NCBI GenBank assembly: GCA_034412795.1
Contig: DAOUMD010000175.1
Location: 62,001-126,000 of the forward strand
DNA length: 64,000 nucleotides
Source of the DNA: JAUVPY01 sp034412795
GTDB taxonomy: Bacteria; Chloroflexota; Anaerolineae; 4572-78; NAK82
Reading direction: 5' to 3'
Shown here: positions 25,856 through 34,728 of the stretch, one piece after another
Numbering within the stretch: position 1 is the stretch's first letter
How the letters are laid out: the number at the start of each line of letters is the position of its first letter
Program-made: the position numbers and the translations under genes
The notes under the pieces: generated by a model
Seen by the model: only the letters and a program-made list of their open reading frames with translations
Database searches by the model: none
Told to the model about the DNA's origin: nothing

Positions 25856-26788
25856 CTAAACACCCAACGTGCGGGCAAAGGCTTCTACCTCGTCACGGGT
25901 TGGTAGAGATGGCATTGCACCCGGTTTCTGGGTAGACAGCGCACCAACCACATTGGCGAAGTGGGTAGCCTCCTCCAACGTCTGGCCTTCAGCCAGCGCA
26001 ACTGCCAGCCCGGCCATAAAAGCGTCCCCGGCGCCGGTTGTGTCCAACGCATCCACCCGGACACCCGCCACGTGCAGTGTCTGATCAGGACGCACGATAA
26101 GCGCGCCCTGCGCGCCCAAGGTGATGATAACGGTCTGAACACCCTTGTCGAGCAGCATCTGGCCAGCCGATTCGGCACCTTCCAGTGTGTCGGTGGGTAT
26201 ATCCGTCAACGCCCTGGCCTCGCCTTGGTTGGGAGTGAGCAAGTGGACTTTTTCGAGGATACGGTCGGGTAACGGACGGGCCGGAGCTGGGTTGAGAACA
26301 CACAAGGTGTTGTCCCCCTTATGCGCGATGTCAACCGCCCGCTGGATGGCGTCCAGCGGGATTTCCAACTGCATCAATAGGACATCGGCGGCGCGAAGTT
26401 TATCGGCGGCACTCTCGACGTCAGCGGGAGTGATACGCATGTTTGCACCCGGCACCACCACAATGCTATTCTCCGCCTGCTTGTCCACCAGGATCAGTGC
26501 CACACCCGAGTCGGCCTCTTTGTCAACCCGGATGTGATCGCACGCTATACCGTGCGAACTGAAGTTATCCAGCATACGTCGGCCAAACAGGTCGTCACCC
26601 ACCCGCCCCACCAGCGTCACCTCCGCGCCCAATAAGCGCGAAGCGACAGCCTGGTTGGCTCCCTTGCCACCCATCGCCATCCTGTAGGCGTCCCCTATCA
26701 CGGTTTCACCCGGCTCAGGCATGCAGTCGGTATAGAAAAATACGTCCATGTTGGAGCTGCCGACGACTACAACTTCAACGTTTGACAT
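25856..26788 (-). CDS. rbsK: PfkB family carbohydrate kinase (ribokinase type)
   Basis: 310 residues. Substrate-binding GGKGANQA at 40-47 and the ATP/catalytic signature DTTGAGDAF at 249-257 with Asp255 as base; NxxE-type NQGE near 187. The best match by pattern is ribokinase, which phosphorylates ribose at O5, though related pentoses or deoxyribose are possible. It lies downstream of the sugar importer operon on the same strand, separated by about 230 bases with two hairpins, so it probably receives read-through and phosphorylates the imported sugar. Confidence 0.9.
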   Translation of the reverse strand: MSNVEVVVVGSSNMDVFFYTDCMPEPGETVIGDAYRMAMGGKGANQAVASRLLGAEVTLVGRVGDDLFGRRMLDNFSSHGIACDHIRVDKEADSGVALILVDKQAENSIVVVPGANMRITPADVESAADKLRAADVLLMQLEIPLDAIQRAVDIAHKGDNTLCVLNPAPARPLPDRILEKVHLLTPNQGEARALTDIPTDTLEGAESAGQMLLDKGVQTVIITLGAQGALIVRPDQTLHVAGVRVDALDTTGAGDAFMAGLAVALAEGQTLEEATHFANVVGALSTQKPGAMPSLPTRDEVEAFARTLGV

Positions 26789-26824
26789 GTGTCACTCTCC
26801 GCGTCAAAGCAGACCCTTGGAAAA

Positions 26825-26859
26825 CAGACTTCGGAAGGTCGAGAGACTTCCGAAGTCTG
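26825..26859. terminator. Intercistronic hairpin
   Basis: A 13-bp perfect stem (CAGACTTCGGAAG and complement) with a 9-base loop, followed by a smaller GCGGGG/CCCCGC stem at about 26870-26889. There is no T-run, so it may slow or stabilise the transcript between the lipoprotein and kinase genes rather than end it. Confidence 0.45.
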
Positions 26860-27016
26860 GGGCAAGGTCGCGGGGCGTTGAAACACCCCGCTGACATACA
26901 AAACTTATTAGAAACAGGTTAGCAGCTACAGTTTTAGTGCGTTTTGAACGCACTTCCTTATATCAGCCGATGATTTCAATCATTGGCTCAGGCTTTTTGA
27001 GAAGATACCTCAGGCA

Positions 27017-27481
27017 TTATCTGGCACAGTCTTCGGGACAAGTCGACCCAAACTCACCGTACTCTGGCTGACACACTCCGTTGCCGCAAGCATCGCCACA
27101 GTCTACCTCACAGGACCAGGGGGTCTCGCCTCCCTCTTTGTCACACACCCCATCGCCGCACGTGGCTGGACAGTCTCCCGGACAAGTTTCTGTAGTCTCG
27201 CCAAAGGCCTGTTGGCATCGCCCGTCGCCACACAGGCAATCATTAGGACAGTTTTCCGGATTTTCGTTGGCGTCGCAGTCGCCATTGCCGCAGCGGCAGT
27301 CTCGCGAGCACCATTCGTAGGTCTCGCCGCGTGCCGTGTCGCACTTCTGGTCGCCGCAGAGTTTGATGGGTAACTCGCAGCCTGTCAGAGAAATACTTAA
27401 CGCCAGCAGAAGCAGAACTACGAGCATCCGTTTCTGCCCGATTCTCGAAAATAACAGAGACTTATTCCACTCTTGTTTCAT
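27017..27481 (-). CDS. Cys-rich repeat lipoprotein
   Basis: 154 residues. A hydrophobic segment (MLVVLLLLALSIS) and the lipobox LTGC with Cys35 mark a lipoprotein. The mature part is five or so tandem units of the form CGDGxC-x-(E/D)xxGE(T)xx-(S)CPxDC, each with four or more Cys, which should fold as small disulfide or metal-binding knots on the outside of the membrane. Such units occur in exported proteins of Chloroflexota and archaea without known function. It follows the last permease gene of the sugar importer by 4 bases, so it is part of that operon, which is unusual; a role in surface attachment or sugar capture is inference. Confidence 0.8.
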   Translation of the reverse strand: MKQEWNKSLLFSRIGQKRMLVVLLLLALSISLTGCELPIKLCGDQKCDTARGETYEWCSRDCRCGNGDCDANENPENCPNDCLCGDGRCQQAFGETTETCPGDCPATCGDGVCDKEGGETPWSCEVDCGDACGNGVCQPEYGEFGSTCPEDCAR

Positions 27482-27485
27482 GGCA

Positions 27486-28517
27486 TCAATCTCCCGCCGC
27501 TGCGGCTGCTGGCACTGTTGCTGTTGCCGCCGATGCGACGGCCGGGGCCGCGTAGCGCACTTTTTGAGCGTCGATGAACATAGCGATCAGGATGATCACA
27601 CCCCGAATCGTGCTGATCCAAAACTCAGAGACATCCATCAAGTTCAGGCCTGTGCCGATGGCTGACAGCAGAAGCACACCCCCAAAGGCACCCAACATGG
27701 TGCCGCGCCCTCCATTCAAACTGACTCCGCCGATGACCGCTGCCGCCATCACCTCGAAGACCATCCCATCGCCCAGGTTGGGGATGACCGATCTGAGGCG
27801 TCCCGCCAGCATCCAGCCACCGAAGGCCGCCAACAGGCCGGCGATGATGTAGACCTGGCGAATGCGCTTGTCGGGATCCACGCCAGAGGCCCGTGCCGCC
27901 CCTTTGTTGCCGCCCACCGCATACAGATTACGCCCAAATGGTGTGTAACTCAAGACAATGTGCGCGATGGCGAAGGCTATCAGGACCACGATGACCGGTA
28001 ACGGTATAGGCCCAATCTTTGTGGCACCCAGCACATTGTACAGCGGCGGTGTACGGTAAATAGTGTTGCCCTGGGGTACCAAGAGCATCAAACCTCGCAG
28101 CAAAATGAGCATCCCCAGCGTCACCACGAAGTTGTTCATCCTGCCTCGGGTGATCAGGGTACCGTTGACCCATCCGATCAGCGGGCCTAACAGCAGGATG
28201 ATAGCCACGGCGATAAAGGGGTGCATCATCAATCCACTGCCGTTTTCGGGCGGTCCCATGGGCAGGACAAGCCAGGCACTCAGCATGGCACAGAATCCCA
28301 GTGTCGACTCGACGGACAGATCGAAGTTGCCGGTGATCAGTACGAAACTCTCACCGATGACCAGCAGGCCCAACACCGCGGCGTGAACCAAGATGTTGAG
28401 GAAACTGCCGGCGTCCAGGAACCCCTTGGCGAAGATCGAGAAGAAGATGACCACCCCCAACAGTAAAATCCAGATCAGGTTGTCGAGAATGGTCGGTACA
28501 TATTTATTTAGATTCAC
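27486..28517 (-). CDS. Sugar ABC transporter permease (RbsC family), second
   Basis: About 343 residues, eight to ten membrane helices. The BPD_transp_2 (RbsC/AraH) pattern is clear: VLGLLVIGESFVLITGNFDLSVEST, then GRMNNFVVTLGMLILLRG, then YAVGGNKGAARASGVDPDKRI and AAAVIGGVSLNGGRGTM. GTG 28517 is chosen over the upstream start because AAAGGAAG lies 8 bases before it. It pairs with the permease at 28590-29618 to make a heterodimeric channel. The Ala/Val-rich C-terminus is low-complexity. Confidence 0.93.
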   Translation of the reverse strand: MNLNKYVPTILDNLIWILLLGVVIFFSIFAKGFLDAGSFLNILVHAAVLGLLVIGESFVLITGNFDLSVESTLGFCAMLSAWLVLPMGPPENGSGLMMHPFIAVAIILLLGPLIGWVNGTLITRGRMNNFVVTLGMLILLRGLMLLVPQGNTIYRTPPLYNVLGATKIGPIPLPVIVVLIAFAIAHIVLSYTPFGRNLYAVGGNKGAARASGVDPDKRIRQVYIIAGLLAAFGGWMLAGRLRSVIPNLGDGMVFEVMAAAVIGGVSLNGGRGTMLGAFGGVLLLSAIGTGLNLMDVSEFWISTIRGVIILIAMFIDAQKVRYAAPAVASAATATVPAAAAAGD

Positions 28518-28589
28518 GAGACCAACTTCCTTTCTCCCCTTTGTTCTCACCAGCTTCGTGCTGCCTTGGCACGCTATCTGGTGATCCGG

Positions 28590-29618
28590 TCAATCACTGG
28601 CCGGAGCGGGTGCGGCTGTTTTGATCTTGGCAGTTGTTACCAATGGGACTCTATAGCGAACCTTTTGGGCGTCGATAAACATGGCGACCAAGATGACCAG
28701 GCCACGCACAGACATGATCCAGAAGGACGACACCCGCATCAAGTTAAGGCCCGAATCGATGGTCGACAACAACAAAACACCTCCCAGAGCCCCGATCATG
28801 GTGCCACGCCCACCCTGCAAGCTGATGCCACCGATGACCGCAGCCGCAAACACCTCAAAAATCATGCCTTCGCCCAGGCCCGGCACCACCACCCCCAACC
28901 GACCGGCCAGCACCAACCCCGCCAGCGCCGCCAGAACGCCGCTGATCAAGTATACCTGGCGTATACGCTTTTCGGGGTCAATGCCCGAGGCCAGGGCCGC
29001 GTCGCTGTTACCGCCCACCGCGTACAGGTCGCGACCGAAACGCCGGTACGTGGTCACGATATGGACGATGGCAAAAGCCACCAGGAACGTGACGACCGAG
29101 AGGGGGAATGCCCCAACTTTATCGTGGCCCAACATCTTAAAGCCCGCCGGGAGCTGAGCAATGGTCTCGCCCTGGGTGAAACCAAGTACAATGCCCCTCA
29201 GAATAATGAGCATGGCCAAAGTCACGATGAAGTTGTTCATTTTGGCCCGCGTGATCAGGGCCCCGTTGATCCAGCCGATACCCAGTCCGATCAGTAGCAT
29301 AACCACTACAGCGATAATGGGAGGAACATTCCAGCCGCTGCCGTGGGCAATCCCGCCCGCCGGGGCCACAAGCCAGGCACCTATCAACGCCGTGAAGCCG
29401 ATGGTCGACTCAATCGAAAGGTCAAAATTGCCGGTGAGCAGGGTGAAGCTCAGGCCAATCGCGGCGATGCCCAACACCGCAGCGTGGATAAAGATATTGG
29501 TGATATTCGTCTGGGTGAGGAATCTGTCGGTGAGCAGCGAAAACAGCACAACCGTGCCCAGCAGGAGAATCCATATCAAATTGTCCAGCAAGACCGGAAT
29601 GTATCGCCTTAGGTTCAT
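28590..29618 (-). CDS. Sugar ABC transporter permease (RbsC family), first
   Basis: 342 residues with the RbsC/AraH layout (LGIAAIGLSFTLLTGNFDLSIEST, KMNNFIVTLAMLIILRGIV, YAVGGNSDAALASGIDPEKRI, AAAVIGGISLQGGRGTM). It is a close homologue of the next permease, so the pair arose by duplication and works together. The ATG at 29618 lies 8 bases after the ATPase stop. About 70 bases separate it from the next gene. Confidence 0.94.
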   Translation of the reverse strand: MNLRRYIPVLLDNLIWILLLGTVVLFSLLTDRFLTQTNITNIFIHAAVLGIAAIGLSFTLLTGNFDLSIESTIGFTALIGAWLVAPAGGIAHGSGWNVPPIIAVVVMLLIGLGIGWINGALITRAKMNNFIVTLAMLIILRGIVLGFTQGETIAQLPAGFKMLGHDKVGAFPLSVVTFLVAFAIVHIVTTYRRFGRDLYAVGGNSDAALASGIDPEKRIRQVYLISGVLAALAGLVLAGRLGVVVPGLGEGMIFEVFAAAVIGGISLQGGRGTMIGALGGVLLLSTIDSGLNLMRVSSFWIMSVRGLVILVAMFIDAQKVRYRVPLVTTAKIKTAAPAPASD

Positions 29619-29625
29619 CGCGTCA

Positions 29626-31134
29626 TCAGCCCCCTTCCACAGCGTACAGGATTTTTTCTACGGTAGCGTCGGGGTCCCCCATCTGAAACTCGGCGGTAAT
29701 CGCACCGTTATACATGACGACGATGCGATCGCATACGTCCAACATCTCCCGGATTTCCTCGGATATGAACGCCACAGCTACCCCTTGGCGAGACATCTCG
29801 TCCACAATTTTCATGATCTCGATCTTGGCCTGGACGTCAACGCCCTGAGTCGGTTCATCCAGTAACAACACCTTGGGCTCAGTACCGGCCAGCTTGGCAA
29901 AGACAACCTTCTGCTGATTGCCGCCACTCAGAAACTCAACGGGCTGTCGCAGCCCAGGGGTGATGATGCCTAACGTGTCGACGTAATGCCTGACATGTTG
30001 CCGTTCTTTCCTGGTTCTCAACAGCCCGAGGACGTTGATCAACCTCTCCAGGATAGATAGTGAAATATTCTCAAGCACCGACCGAATGCCGACAATGCCC
30101 AGGCCGTGGCGGTCACGAGGCAGGTAGGCTACACCCTTATCCAGAGCGTCATCAGGCAACTCTGCCACATAAGGCTGCCCTTCCAGGGTAACTTCACCTT
30201 CACCCAGCGGTTCCAGCCCATACAGGCCGCGTGCCAGCATGGCTTTGCCACAACCCTCCAATCCGGTCAAGCCGACAATCTCGCCCGCTTTGAACTCCAG
30301 ATTGACGTCGTAGTAAGCACCCGGCCGGCTAAGGCCTTTGATCTCCAGGACAAGTTTGCCGTCGAGCTCGACTCGCTCGCGCTTGAAGCGCTCCAATTTG
30401 GCCCCGCTGATAAGGCCGATCAGTTCAGGCATGTCCAGGCCTGAAACCTGATAATCGCCTACCAATTGGCCATCCCGCAGAACGGTGACGGCATCGCACA
30501 CTTCAAACACTTCTTCCAGGTAGTGCGAAATATAGATAAAGGCCACGCCTTGATCACGCTGCCGGCGCACGAAGTCGAACAGCATTTCCACTTCGTTCTT
30601 GGGCAGTGGGGCCGTGGCCTCGTCCAGGATGATGACGCGCGCATCGGCGAACATGGCGTTGGCAATCTCGATCATCTGTTTTTCCGCAACACTCAAGCCT
30701 TCCACCCGCCTTTTGGGGTCAATCCCGAGGCCAATCCGTTCCAGGCGCTCACCCGCCTCGCGGTTCATCCTCCTCCAGTCAACAAAACCGGCGCCGTTGG
30801 TAGGCTGGTCGCCACAGAAGATGTTCTCGGCAATGCTCAGGGCAGGGACGAGCTGCGAATGCTGGTGCACGTAGGCAATCCCTACTTCCTTGGCAATCGC
30901 AGTCGTCATAGTTTGTATGCGCTCACCGCCGACCCATATCTCGCCCCGATCAGGCTGATAGATACCGGTCAGGATGTTCATCAACGTCGATTTTCCCGCG
31001 CCGTTCTTGCCCACCAGGCTGTGAATCTCACCCGGTCGCAGACGGAAATCCACGTGATCGAGGGCACGCACACCGGGGAAGGTCTTGTCGATGTCGCGCA
31101 TCTCCACCACGTACGTATCGGTTGTTGTATCCAT
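29626..31134 (-). CDS. Sugar ABC transporter ATP-binding protein (RbsA/XylG type)
   Basis: About 502 residues with two nucleotide-binding domains. First: Walker A GKNGAGKST near 41, signature LSVAEKQM and Walker B VIILDEAT; second: a degenerate Walker A GLEGCGKAM near 285, then LSGGNQQKVVFAKL and VLLLDEPTQGVD. One intact and one atypical site is normal for this family, which energises uptake of monosaccharides. ATG 31134 is preferred to GTG 31143 because GAGTGAGG is well spaced before it. Second gene of the importer operon. Confidence 0.94.
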   Translation of the reverse strand: MDTTTDTYVVEMRDIDKTFPGVRALDHVDFRLRPGEIHSLVGKNGAGKSTLMNILTGIYQPDRGEIWVGGERIQTMTTAIAKEVGIAYVHQHSQLVPALSIAENIFCGDQPTNGAGFVDWRRMNREAGERLERIGLGIDPKRRVEGLSVAEKQMIEIANAMFADARVIILDEATAPLPKNEVEMLFDFVRRQRDQGVAFIYISHYLEEVFEVCDAVTVLRDGQLVGDYQVSGLDMPELIGLISGAKLERFKRERVELDGKLVLEIKGLSRPGAYYDVNLEFKAGEIVGLTGLEGCGKAMLARGLYGLEPLGEGEVTLEGQPYVAELPDDALDKGVAYLPRDRHGLGIVGIRSVLENISLSILERLINVLGLLRTRKERQHVRHYVDTLGIITPGLRQPVEFLSGGNQQKVVFAKLAGTEPKVLLLDEPTQGVDVQAKIEIMKIVDEMSRQGVAVAFISEEIREMLDVCDRIVVMYNGAITAEFQMGDPDATVEKILYAVEGG

Positions 31135-31143
31135 AGGCCTCAC

Positions 31144-31301
31144 TCTTTCGGGAGACAGACCCTAAGGGTCTCAAAAACACCAGGGACAGACCCCAAGGGG
31201 TTCAGGCGAACTGCAGGCTTCGGCGTGAGCCCTCGGCGTGAGCTCGGTCGAACGCTCAGCCGAACGGTTTGCGCACCCTTGGGGTCTTATTCTCTATAGA
31301 A
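31144..31301 (-). promoter_or_regulatory. Intercistronic stem-loops after binding-protein gene
   Basis: On the transcribed strand GACCCCAAGG near the binding-protein stop can pair with CCTTGGGGTC about 75 bases later, and AGACCCTTAGGGTCT forms a second hairpin before the ATPase start. Such loops commonly protect the upstream mRNA so that the binding protein is made in excess over the membrane part. That role is inferred from position. Confidence 0.5.
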
Positions 31302-32441
31302 CTATCCCAACGTCTGGTTAGCCCACAACCCGGGATCCTCGGTATTTTCCTCGGTGACGGGTGTGGTGGACAAGAACAGCTCCGGTGTCCCATCATCGTT
31401 GACAATGATCACGGCCGGTGACCACAGGGCGCCTTCCTGCACAACCTCACCTTCCTCGATCACCTCGCCGTTGACCACCACTTTCTCGACCCACTCGACC
31501 GCCTGGCGGCCGAAGTCCGGCACCGGCTGGTTGGACGACTCATCCTGCCAACCTTCTCGGATAGCCCGAATGCCCGCCGGGCTGCCGTCGACGGCGGTCA
31601 GGAAGATGTGGCCCTCCTCGCCGCGCTGTTTGAGCGCGTCGAATTGCTCGAGCACAGCCATGGTGCCCTCCACGTAAACCGCGTCGGAGTGCATGTAGAT
31701 GCCATCCAGGTCCGGGTTAGCGTTGAGCACGTCTTCCACGATCTGTACGCCCAAGGCCGCGTCCCAGTCACCCGGCTTGGTGATGACTTCGATGTTCTCG
31801 TACTCGTCCAGAACGTCGTGGAAGCCATCGCGGCGTAGCATGCCCACGTTCTGACCCAGGTTGCCGGTGATCTCCAGGACCTTGCCCTTCGGCTCGCCGT
31901 ACTTCTCGGTCAGCAAGTCGACCATGGTCTGGCCAGCCTGCTGTCCGGCCAGCCGGTTGTCCGAAAGGATGGTCATGTCAATCGCGCAGCCGATGGGCGA
32001 GCGGTCGACGGTGAAGAACGGAATGTCAGCTTCCTTGGCCTTCTCGGCGGCGGCGCAGATGCCAGCGCTGTCAAACGGGACGGTCACGATGGCATCGACG
32101 CCCAGCGAGATGAAATAGTCGATATCGTCGTTCTGCCGCTGTGCGTCACCGTTGGCATTGGTGGTGATGACCTGCCAGCCCTTGGCCTCAGCCTGCCTGG
32201 ACACACCTTCCTGGATGTCGACCTGGCCGCCCACCAATGAAGGCGCAGCATAGCCAATGGTGATGGGGCTCTCGGCCTCAACCTCGACCTCCACGGTAAC
32301 CACCTTCTCAACTTCAACCTCTTTTTCTACCTCGACGGTAACCACCTTTTCAACCACTTCAGGTGTGGCCGGCGCGGCACACGCCGTAGCCATCGCCAAC
32401 AGCGCAAACACAACGAGCACAACCAGAATGCGGGTTTTCAT
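31302..32441 (-). CDS. Sugar ABC transporter substrate-binding lipoprotein
   Basis: 379 residues. Signal peptide with lipobox MATAC (Cys21), then a charged coiled Val/Glu/Lys linker (about 28-58) typical of Chloroflexota binding proteins, then a periplasmic binding protein type 1 (RbsB-like) domain: ITIGYAAPSL, LGVDAIVTVPFDSAGI, PFFTVDRSPIG, ITGNLGQNVGMLRRDGF and HSDAVYVEGTM. It captures a mono- or small oligosaccharide and delivers it to the importer encoded next. GGAGGG precedes the ATG. First gene of the operon. Confidence 0.94.
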   Translation of the reverse strand: MKTRILVVLVVFALLAMATACAAPATPEVVEKVVTVEVEKEVEVEKVVTVEVEVEAESPITIGYAAPSLVGGQVDIQEGVSRQAEAKGWQVITTNANGDAQRQNDDIDYFISLGVDAIVTVPFDSAGICAAAEKAKEADIPFFTVDRSPIGCAIDMTILSDNRLAGQQAGQTMVDLLTEKYGEPKGKVLEITGNLGQNVGMLRRDGFHDVLDEYENIEVITKPGDWDAALGVQIVEDVLNANPDLDGIYMHSDAVYVEGTMAVLEQFDALKQRGEEGHIFLTAVDGSPAGIRAIREGWQDESSNQPVPDFGRQAVEWVEKVVVNGEVIEEGEVVQEGALWSPAVIIVNDDGTPELFLSTTPVTEENTEDPGLWANQTLG

Positions 32442-33257
32442 TTGTCTTCCCTCCTAGATCGGATATGGGTTTGACGGCACACTACTATGCGTGCCATACA
32501 TCTTGGACATCGGACGACGACTTGGTTCGCTTATCCCCTACTCTTTTTTGATTCCTCACCCCCTTCCTCAATGACGACTTTCTGCTGCCATGCCACCCGG
32601 CTTCAGGCCAACAAGTCGCTGGCCGTCCCAAAGTCGATGATCAGCACGTTTATCAAACAACCTTCGAGCACCCCTGCATGGCTTACCTTCTCACTAGATC
32701 AACCGATACGCCGATGATCCGCTCAAAACATTTGAGTGGCTCCGGGGAAATGCCTGGAGTCCGGTCGCACACCCCACGTGCCGGTCAGCCATCATAACCT
32801 TCACGCTTCTGACTCCCCATGATCCCAGGTACCGGTAGCAACGTCAGCTTGCAGCCCAACGCATGTGGTATGCGCCGGGCCAGTTCGGTGGCGTGCAACT
32901 TCGGCCTCAGGTAGACCTAAGCCACCGACCATTTATACAATGTGGATGCTGGGAGCTGCCCGGGGAGACGGGCCTGTCCCTGCTCGTAATAAAGCATACT
33001 CATTTTGGTTAGGACTAAGGATTTAATAACTTACCCATTAGCCAACTGAATCAGGCTAGTATTTCACTTGCATTTGAGGAAGCTATTTAATTCTCAATCC
33101 TTAGTAGCGGAGTTCATCACGGCGGGTGTGGTTAGCCATAGCTCCATTGCTGCACATTTGCTCAGCACTGCGCATCTGTTCAGGCCTGCCGATATTATAG
33201 CCAATAATCGTATTTTGTCAAGACTTACCGGTAGGAGGTCAGTCCAGATGTGCAATC
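32442..33257. other. 816-base gene-free region
   Basis: No frame with a ribosome site or recognisable protein. It should hold the promoter of the sugar importer operon near 32450-32600 (minus strand), but no clear -35/-10 pair was picked. The 94-bp dispersed repeat is at 33010-33103. Confidence 0.55.
33010..33103. repeat. 94-bp dispersed repeat, right member of inverted pair
   Basis: Inverted counterpart of 25569-25662. Together they flank a 7.3-kb block that carries exactly the sugar importer operon and its kinase. Confidence 0.8.
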
Positions 33258-33641
33258 TTAATCATCACCCATCTCTTCTGGCCGGATCCGATCCACCTGT
33301 CCGTAGATGAAGACAATATCCACATACCCGCCTTCATCGTATTCGAAGACGTGCCACTCCAGCGACGGGTTATGCAAAACCATACCCGATTCTAATGGAA
33401 CGGGATCACCCAGTTTGTCCTTTTCAGGTCCATAGCGTACCCAGCCGTTTTTGGCGTCTACTACGTAGATGACCTCCTCTGCGTGATGATGCGGTTCCAT
33501 GGGGCCGCTCTCGGCAGAGTAACGCGCAAAACCCACCGTCATCTTACCACTCTTGGCAGGACCATCCTTGCCCACGGCTGTCTGAATGACGCGGCCGGGC
33601 AGCATAACTTTTTCGAGATCATCGCGTCTAAAAGATTTCAA
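33258..33641 (-). CDS. Cupin domain protein
   Basis: About 127 residues, a single cupin barrel. Metal-binding motif 1 is EPHHHAEEVIYV near residue 60 and motif 2 is PSLEWHVFEYDE near 100. Such small cupins in sugar catabolic clusters are often isomerases or lyases of sugar acids, or sensors. The start is TTG 33641, behind GGAGG at a 7-base distance; an earlier frame opening has no such site. Last gene of the long catabolic run; a palindromic repeat lies between it and the VOC gene. Confidence 0.8.
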   Translation of the reverse strand: MKSFRRDDLEKVMLPGRVIQTAVGKDGPAKSGKMTVGFARYSAESGPMEPHHHAEEVIYVVDAKNGWVRYGPEKDKLGDPVPLESGMVLHNPSLEWHVFEYDEGGYVDIVFIYGQVDRIRPEEMGDD

Positions 33642-33662
33642 ACCATTACCTCCTATATTGCT

Positions 33663-33748
33663 AGACACCGAGGTGTAAATGGGTCTATAGCTCGTAGTAA
33701 CGACTTTAGTCGTTTTTGGGCTGGTTAAGCGACTGAAGTCGCTACTAC
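33663..33748. repeat. Palindromic repeat (REP-like)
   Basis: CTAGACACCGAGGTGTAAAT and GGGTCTATAG are the same end sequence as the elements at 50648-50760 and 54071-54226; it continues into an inverted repeat, GTAGTAACGACTTTAGTCG (33694-33712) against CGACTGAAGTCGCTACTAC (33730-33748). A second copy of the first arm is interrupted by the IS630-type element at 50807. Confidence 0.75.
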
Positions 33749-33770
33749 AAACTATTGGCTTACTTACGCC

Positions 33771-34679
33771 TCAGTGTACCGGCGGCTTCTGAAATAGCTC
33801 AAGGGGAACTTTGTCCGGACCCGCGAAATAGATGGCGTGTGCCCCCTTATTGACGCCAGCCGTTACTTCTGCGGGAGGACCAACAAAGTGGACACCCCGC
33901 TCGCTCAACGAAGCATAGTCCGCCATAATGTCATCAACCAGAAAGCAAAGGTGGGCGCTTCCGACGTTGTACTTAGCCACCTCGGCTGGTCGCCCGCTTG
34001 GTGTCCGGAACTCCCAGAGTTCAACGTACACCTCCATACCCGGAAGCAGCAGCGCAGCCCCACGGATATAGTTGTCTTTCAAGCCCGCATTATGGCGAAG
34101 GTATTTACTCTCGCCCTCGTACCTGGATTTCTCTTCCAGGCTCAACTGGCTACAATAAAAGTCGACTGCCTGGTCCAGGTTGCTCACTGTCAGACCAAGG
34201 TGGTGTATCCTAACCAGACGCCCCACCCCATTCCGTACTCCGGGCAGCTCGATCAACTCACTCAACAATCCATCGGGATCACGCACAAAGACCCCTCGCG
34301 CCTCTCCCCAAGGGCCATCAACCAGTAAATGAGGTTCACCGCACAAGCTGACGCCGTCTGCCAAGAGTCGCTCATAAGCCGCATCCAGGTTGTTTACCTG
34401 CCAGCACAGGTGAGAGGTCCCGGTAATTCCAAAGCCGGTCAGCGCCCGGCCGGGCGCAGGGTTTACGTATTCGATGAACTCCAGGGGAACATCGTCCCCT
34501 TCGATACGAGCAAAGCCGATCTTCAGGCTACATCCCGGCACACCGGTCACCAACTCCAGGTAAGGCTGATCGCTCACCTGACTTACTGTATGCTCGATTC
34601 CAAGGATACCACCATAGAACCGCAGAGACCTCTCAACATCTGTAACTGTGATACCCGGATGCGCTGCACCGATAATCAT
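33771..34679 (-). CDS. VOC family protein, two glyoxalase-type domains
   Basis: About 302 residues: two vicinal oxygen chelate modules, the first from GAAHPGITVTDVERSLRFY and the second from RIHHLGLTVSNLDQAVDFY near 155. Metal-ligand positions His and Glu appear in both (SHLCWQV, SELIEL; AHLCFLV, PLELFQ). The family covers glyoxalases, extradiol dioxygenases and methylmalonyl-CoA epimerases; which activity applies cannot be told. ATG 34679 follows AGGAG at 6 bases. It is placed in the catabolic run between the SDR and cupin genes. Confidence 0.85.
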   Translation of the reverse strand: MIIGAAHPGITVTDVERSLRFYGGILGIEHTVSQVSDQPYLELVTGVPGCSLKIGFARIEGDDVPLEFIEYVNPAPGRALTGFGITGTSHLCWQVNNLDAAYERLLADGVSLCGEPHLLVDGPWGEARGVFVRDPDGLLSELIELPGVRNGVGRLVRIHHLGLTVSNLDQAVDFYCSQLSLEEKSRYEGESKYLRHNAGLKDNYIRGAALLLPGMEVYVELWEFRTPSGRPAEVAKYNVGSAHLCFLVDDIMADYASLSERGVHFVGPPAEVTAGVNKGAHAIYFAGPDKVPLELFQKPPVH

Positions 34680-34728
34680 GATCAACTCCTATCCAAACAT
34701 TGCCCCCGACCATCGCCTGAGCGATGCT

